A stretch of DNA of 64,000 bases from Macrostomum hystrix. Taxonomy: Eukaryota; Platyhelminthes; Macrostomidae. How positions within the stretch are numbered: the first letter of the stretch is position 1; each line of letters opens with the position of its first letter. The notes beneath the pieces were generated by a model that saw only the letters and a list, made by a program, of their open reading frames with translations, had not been told where the DNA came from and made no database searches. Location of the stretch: contig CATNEN010000039.1 in NCBI GenBank assembly GCA_950097015.1, forward strand, positions 6,464,501 through 6,528,500. Direction: 5' to 3'. The position numbers and the translations under genes are program-made. Shown here in pieces: positions 60,801-64,000 of the stretch.

Positions 60801-63707
60801 ATAATCTTCGAATCCCAATCCGTAATATTTGAATCCCATCCATAATCTTCTAATCCCAATAATCTTCTAATCCCAATCCATACCTTCGAATCCCAATCCA
60901 TAATCTTCGAATCCCAATCCATAATCTTCGAATCCCATCCATAATCTTCTAATCCCAATAATCTTCTAATCCCAATCCATACCTTCGAATCCCAATCGAT
61001 AATCTTTTAATCCCAATCCATAATCTTCTAATCCCAATCCAAAATCTTCAAATCCCAATCCATAATCTTCAAATCCCAATCCATAATCTTCAAATTCCAA
61101 TCCATAACCTTCGAATCCAAATTCATAACCTTCGAATCCCAATCCATAATCTTCTAATCCCAATCTATAATCTTCGAATCCCGATCCATAATATTAGAAT
61201 GTTGATCCATAATCTTCTAATCCTAATCCACAATCTTCAAATCCCAATCCATAATCTTCGAATCCCAATCCACAATCTTCAAATCCCAATCCAAAATCTT
61301 CTAATCCCAATCCACAATCTTCAAATCCCAATCCATAGCCTTCGAATCCCGATCCATAATCTTCAAATCCCAATCCATAATCTTCTAATCCCAATCCATA
61401 ATCTTCAAATCCCAATCCATAATCTTCGAATCCCAATCCATAATCTTCAAATCCCAATCCAAAATCTTCAAATCCCAATCCATAATCTTCTAATCCCAAT
61501 CCATAATCTTCAAATCCCAATCCATAATCTTCAAATTCCAATCCATAACCTTCGAATCCAAATTCATAACCTTCTAATCCCAATCCATAATCTTCAAATC
61601 CCAATCCATAATCTTAAAATCCCAATCCATAATCTTCGAATCCCGATCCATAATATTAGAATGTGGATCCATAATCTTCTAATCCCAATCCACAATCTTC
61701 AAATCACAATCCATAACCTTCGAATCCCAATGCATTACCTTCAAATCCCAATCCATAATCTTCAAATCCCAATCCATAACCTTCGAATCCCAATTCATTA
61801 CCTTCAAATCCCAATCCACAATCTTCGAATCCCAATCCACGATCTTCAAATCCCAATCCATAATCTTCGAATCCCAATCCATAATCTTCGAATCCCAATT
61901 CATAACCTTCTAATCCCAATCCATAATCTTTTAATCCCAATCCATAATCTTCGAATCCCAATTCATAACCTTCTAATCCCAATCCATAATCTTTTAATCT
62001 TAATCTAGAATCTTCAAATCCTAAATTTTAATTCTAAATTCTTGACTTGAAATCCCAAGCCAAAAAAATTAAAATTCCGACCACGAACATTACCTTTAAA
62101 GAAAATAGGATTTCTTGCAAGGATTAGGAAATTATTCCTGCTTTTTTTTATTAGTTCTTCAACTATCAAAAGATCCGATTTCGTCTAATCCTCATTTTTC
62201 CTTATCCCCCTCATTCAGCGGCCTGGCTGAGCGGTCCCACCTGCCGCTGACTCTGCGTGTTGGCATCGCCTGCGGCTCCGTCAGCGGCTGCGTTCTGGGC
62301 CGGCAGCGCATTGTCTATGGCCTGGTGGGCGAGGCGGCCGATGCGGCTGAGTCACTGCAGCGCCTCTGTCAGCCGGGGTGAGCGCTGAAGTCTCTGCCTG
62401 GTTGATGCTTGACTCTCCCTGTGTCTCCTCCCTGACTCTCCCTGTGTCTCCTCCCTGACTCTCCCTGTGTCTCCTCCCTGACTCTCCCTGTGTCTCCTCC
62501 CTGACTCTCCCTGTGTCCCTGACTCTCCCTGTGTCCCTGACTCTCAGTGACTGCTATAAGTAGTGCATGTTGCGATTCCGCTGCGATCCGCCCAGCCGCA
62601 TTCTGGTGTCGCGGGCCACCTACGTGGAGATCGCCGCGCCGGGCATCAGCGCCGAGACTGGCCCGGTGCTGTCGCCAGAGACCGGCGGCGTCGGCGGCCT
62701 CGCCACGGTGTCGATTTGGACCGAACGCCTGCAGGCGCAGCTGCGCCGCTTCATTCAGCGCCAACAGCAGCAGCGTCAGCCGCCGTCGCCAGCCTCTCCT
62801 TCCGCATCTTCGTCGGTGTCGCCGGAGACACGGCGACGCGGCGATCGGCTCCTCCGGCTACTGAGGGCGACGTCGATGCCAACGTCGACAGCTGTGAATC
62901 AGTCGCCGTCGAGTCTGCTGACACTGCTGCTGCGGGAGACGCCGTTTGACTTCCTGGTGGAGGCGGGAGGAGACGCAGGCCCGTCGAACGGTGCCGCACC
63001 TGACGGGGTAACGAAGAAATCACATTGGGATTGACTTCATGCCCCCAAAGAGCGAGGAGGCAATTCTGCCCATTTCGCTGACTCCTGAGCACACACGCAC
63101 ACAGATACTGTACGCAGGTACACACTCACACAGGTGTGTACATCTGCCCTGACTTAGCGTCAGGCAGTGTACACACTTTCACTGTGCTGGCTCTCAAGGG
63201 CGTGAATTGCACGACAAGCCCCCCCAAGCCTTCTCTCCGCGGCTGCGCCTCAAATGAATGTGGCCTCGCCGCGGAATCGAGCTCAGGGACCTTGGTGCGC
63301 GAGGCAAAAATGGAACACAACGAAATGTCTAATTCGGTTATTTCAGAAATTCCAAATCAACGGTGATGCCAGCCCATCGATGGGGTGAGTTTTTTCTAAT
63401 CGTCGCTATCTACTAATAGTAGACAAGAGCGCTCATGAGGCAAATTTAAAAAAAAAAAAGATATATGAAAAAAGGAAAGAAAAAATTCCTAACCTCCTTG
63501 AAAATCTCTTTCAGGGACTCCTTGAACTCATCGGCTGCTACGGCTGCGGCGGCTTCAGCTGCGGCGCCGGCTGACGCAGTTACGGAGGAGGCAGTCTCTG
63601 GCTGGCTCCTGGAACGCTGCGGCCGCAGCTTGGGCCCCCTGACTAGCAAGGTGCCTAAGATGCACTGGCTGACTATGAGCTTTGACAGCAATCAGCTGGA
63701 GAGAGAA
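51824..63707 (+). CDS. membrane adenylyl cyclase, N-terminal half (runs past right edge)
   Basis: Nine exons with continuous phase: 51824-52666, 57397-57546, 58490-58605, 59582-59696, 60233-60363, 62219-62377, 62596-63007, 63347-63384, 63515-63707; 719 codons so far. The N-terminus is His/Gln-rich (residues about 27-46), then a Gly run. Several membrane spans follow (residues about 118-262; a sixth in exon 2, LAGCVLVQLAVLSVGALL). A linker (SLRHARTYIGSRVALEHQTD, LVTSLVPQSLAAELK) leads into a class III cyclase C1 domain: SACIDGLTNF, FDGDAFLVTFGF, TLRVGIACGSVSGCVLGRQR, GLVGEAADAAESL, PGRILVSRATYVEI. The C1b region is low complexity. In C1 the first metal-binding Asp of the family (FADIVGF) appears replaced by Cys; the second (GD) is kept. 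C2 should lie beyond the window. Introns hold very large minisatellites and two SINEs. Confidence 0.8.
52690..54040. repeat. 31-bp minisatellite in adenylyl cyclase intron 1
   Basis: About 43 copies containing CCATCTTGTCACACCGTTGC then TTCCAGACCC, with GTGATTCCAG and GTCATCTTG variants. Each unit ends in a pyrimidine-rich TTGCTTCCAG, a 3' splice-site-like word. Identical 192-bp tracts begin at 53055 and 53212 (offset 157 bp). It starts about 25 bp after the donor at 52667. Confidence 0.95.
54050..54830. other. unique intronic stretch
   Basis: Intron 1 of the cyclase between two arrays. It contains a CCG-rich microsatellite near 54410-54450, a G run near 54583 and GAGAGA runs. No exon recognised. 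Confidence 0.5.
54835..57130. repeat. 28-bp minisatellite, about 75 copies
   Basis: Units are made of GGTAATGACCGACCTGAGTG and ACTAGATG, with GGGTG versus GAGTG alternating. A rare GACAAAATG/GACAAGATG/GACAAAATG triplet of units occurs at about 55903 and again at 56211, an offset of exactly 308 bp (11 units). From about 56985 the units become degenerate. Confidence 0.95.
57850..58305. repeat. 15-bp pyrimidine-only minisatellite
   Basis: About 30 copies of TCCTCCTCCACTCCC with 12-bp shortened units (TCCTCCACTCCC). The plus strand has only C and T apart from one A per unit. This strand asymmetry suits triplex (H-DNA) formation. It lies in a cyclase intron. Confidence 0.9.
58770..59390. repeat. 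20-bp minisatellite
   Basis: About 31 copies of AGATCCAATCCTGAAGCTTC with GATGCTTC, GAAGGTTC and CCCATTCTAAAG variants, in a cyclase intron. Variant mixing suggests repeated unit exchange. Confidence 0.95.
59697..60232. other. cyclase intron without tandem repeat
   Basis: Unique intronic sequence between the exons ending at 59696 and starting at 60233. No feature recognised. Confidence 0.5.
60370..62010. repeat. 21-bp minisatellite, about 78 copies
   Basis: Units of CGAATCCCAATCCATAATCT with CTAATCCC, AAATCCC and shortened (CCCATCCATAAT, CCCAATAATCT) variants. It starts within 10 bp of the donor at 60364. The left half has many shortened units; the right half is regular and open in all frames. 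Confidence 0.95.
62395..62550. repeat. 23-bp short tandem array
   Basis: About six copies containing CTGACTCTCCCTGTGTCTCC, the last ones shortened to CTGACTCTCCCTGTGTCC. It fills most of the 218-bp intron 62378-62595 of the cyclase. Confidence 0.9.
63025..63315 (-). mobile_element. SINE family 1 copy in a cyclase intron
   Basis: On the minus strand the tRNA-like part contains GCACCAAGGTCCCTGAGC and TCGATTCCGCGGCGAGGCC, followed by the family 1 body and the tail AGCGAAATGGGCAGAATTGC. It fills most of the intron 63008-63346. Confidence 0.8.
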
Positions 63708-63919
63708 GTGAGACTGCGTTCACTTTGATTCTAAGCCAATCAGAAGCGACCAAAGAGGGAGCGATAATTAGCCAATCAGACGCTGGCAATCATGAAGCGC
63801 TTCTTAGCCAATAAGAAGCGAGGAAACAGAAAGTGATTATAAGCCAGTCAAAAGCGTTAATTTTGGGCACGCTAAAAACTATTTTCTAGCCTATTTCTTA
63901 TTACTTTCTTTGTAAGGAT
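63708..63919. other. intronic sequence with degenerate repeat
   Basis: After the donor at 63708, words such as TAGCCAATCAGAAGCG recur loosely four or five times to about 63850. No exon seen before the window ends. Confidence 0.5.
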
Positions 63920-64000
63920 CGGGGTTGAGTTGCAGAACAGTCTAAAGCGTTTGCCTCGTGCACCAAGGTCCCTGAGTTCGATTCCGCGGCGAGGTCACAT
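63920..64000 (+). mobile_element. SINE family 1 head, cut by window end
   Basis: GCACCAAGGTCCCTGAGTTC and GATTCCGCGGCGAGGTCACA match the copy at 63025-63315 but in the opposite orientation. The body lies outside the window. Confidence 0.7.

Noticed and set aside
62564-62595. Extending the cyclase exon leftwards to the ATG at 62567
   Set aside because: Phase does not match the previous exon. The acceptor CCCAG at 62591-62595 matches phase and gives the family word PGRILVSRATY.

Overview
This window is eukaryotic DNA. Exons are small, every junction I placed is GT-AG, and reading phase carries across each intron. Exons are GC-rich against AT-rich intergenic DNA, and tRNA-derived SINEs, a Ty3/gypsy relic and a hAT-type element are present. 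The proteins are metazoan in type (RGK GTPase, CARM1, membrane adenylyl cyclase, PSMD9, arylacetamide deacetylase). The style resembles a lophotrochozoan, perhaps a free-living flatworm such as Macrostomum. That assignment is a low-confidence guess; no marker gene here settles it.

Layout. Minus strand, left to right: a small signal-peptide/one-TM protein of unknown function (1025-3999); a GT32-type Golgi glycosyltransferase (4843-6539); an RGK-family GTPase (9541-14811); PSMD9, the proteasome assembly chaperone (26736-27963, first exon not found); two tandem arylacetamide-deacetylase-like hydrolases (30530-32499 and 33000-37398); CARM1/PRMT4 (41097-46687, complete); and a broken apple/C-type-lectin gene (47441-48175). 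Plus strand: a cyclic-nucleotide-binding-domain protein (20522-23654, 5' end uncertain) and a membrane adenylyl cyclase that starts at 51824 and runs off the right edge. I see no operon-like logic. cAMP synthesis (adenylyl cyclase) and a possible cyclic-nucleotide sensor are both present but are not adjacent.

The dominant feature is tandem repetition. About 24 kb (my estimate, roughly 37% of the window) is minisatellite, in some 30 separate arrays with units of 12 to 55 bp. Nearly every long intron carries its own private family, and several arrays show higher-order duplication. The very long open frames in these regions come from units that are multiples of three or lack stop codons; I do not treat them as genes.

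Mobile elements: a 836-bp hAT-type non-autonomous element (7338-8173) with an exact 8-bp target duplication and an internal minisatellite; a degenerate Ty3/gypsy element with two LTR remnants inside an intron of the second hydrolase (about 33950-36645); two tRNA-derived SINE families in several copies; and an unidentified 332-bp insertion between 14-bp direct repeats (29760-30091).

Stretches without genes: 511-1024, 4000-4842, 6540-7070, 14812-17237, 25886-26735, 27964-29420, 39955-40790, 46688-47440 and 49400-51823. They are described below; most hold nothing I can name.
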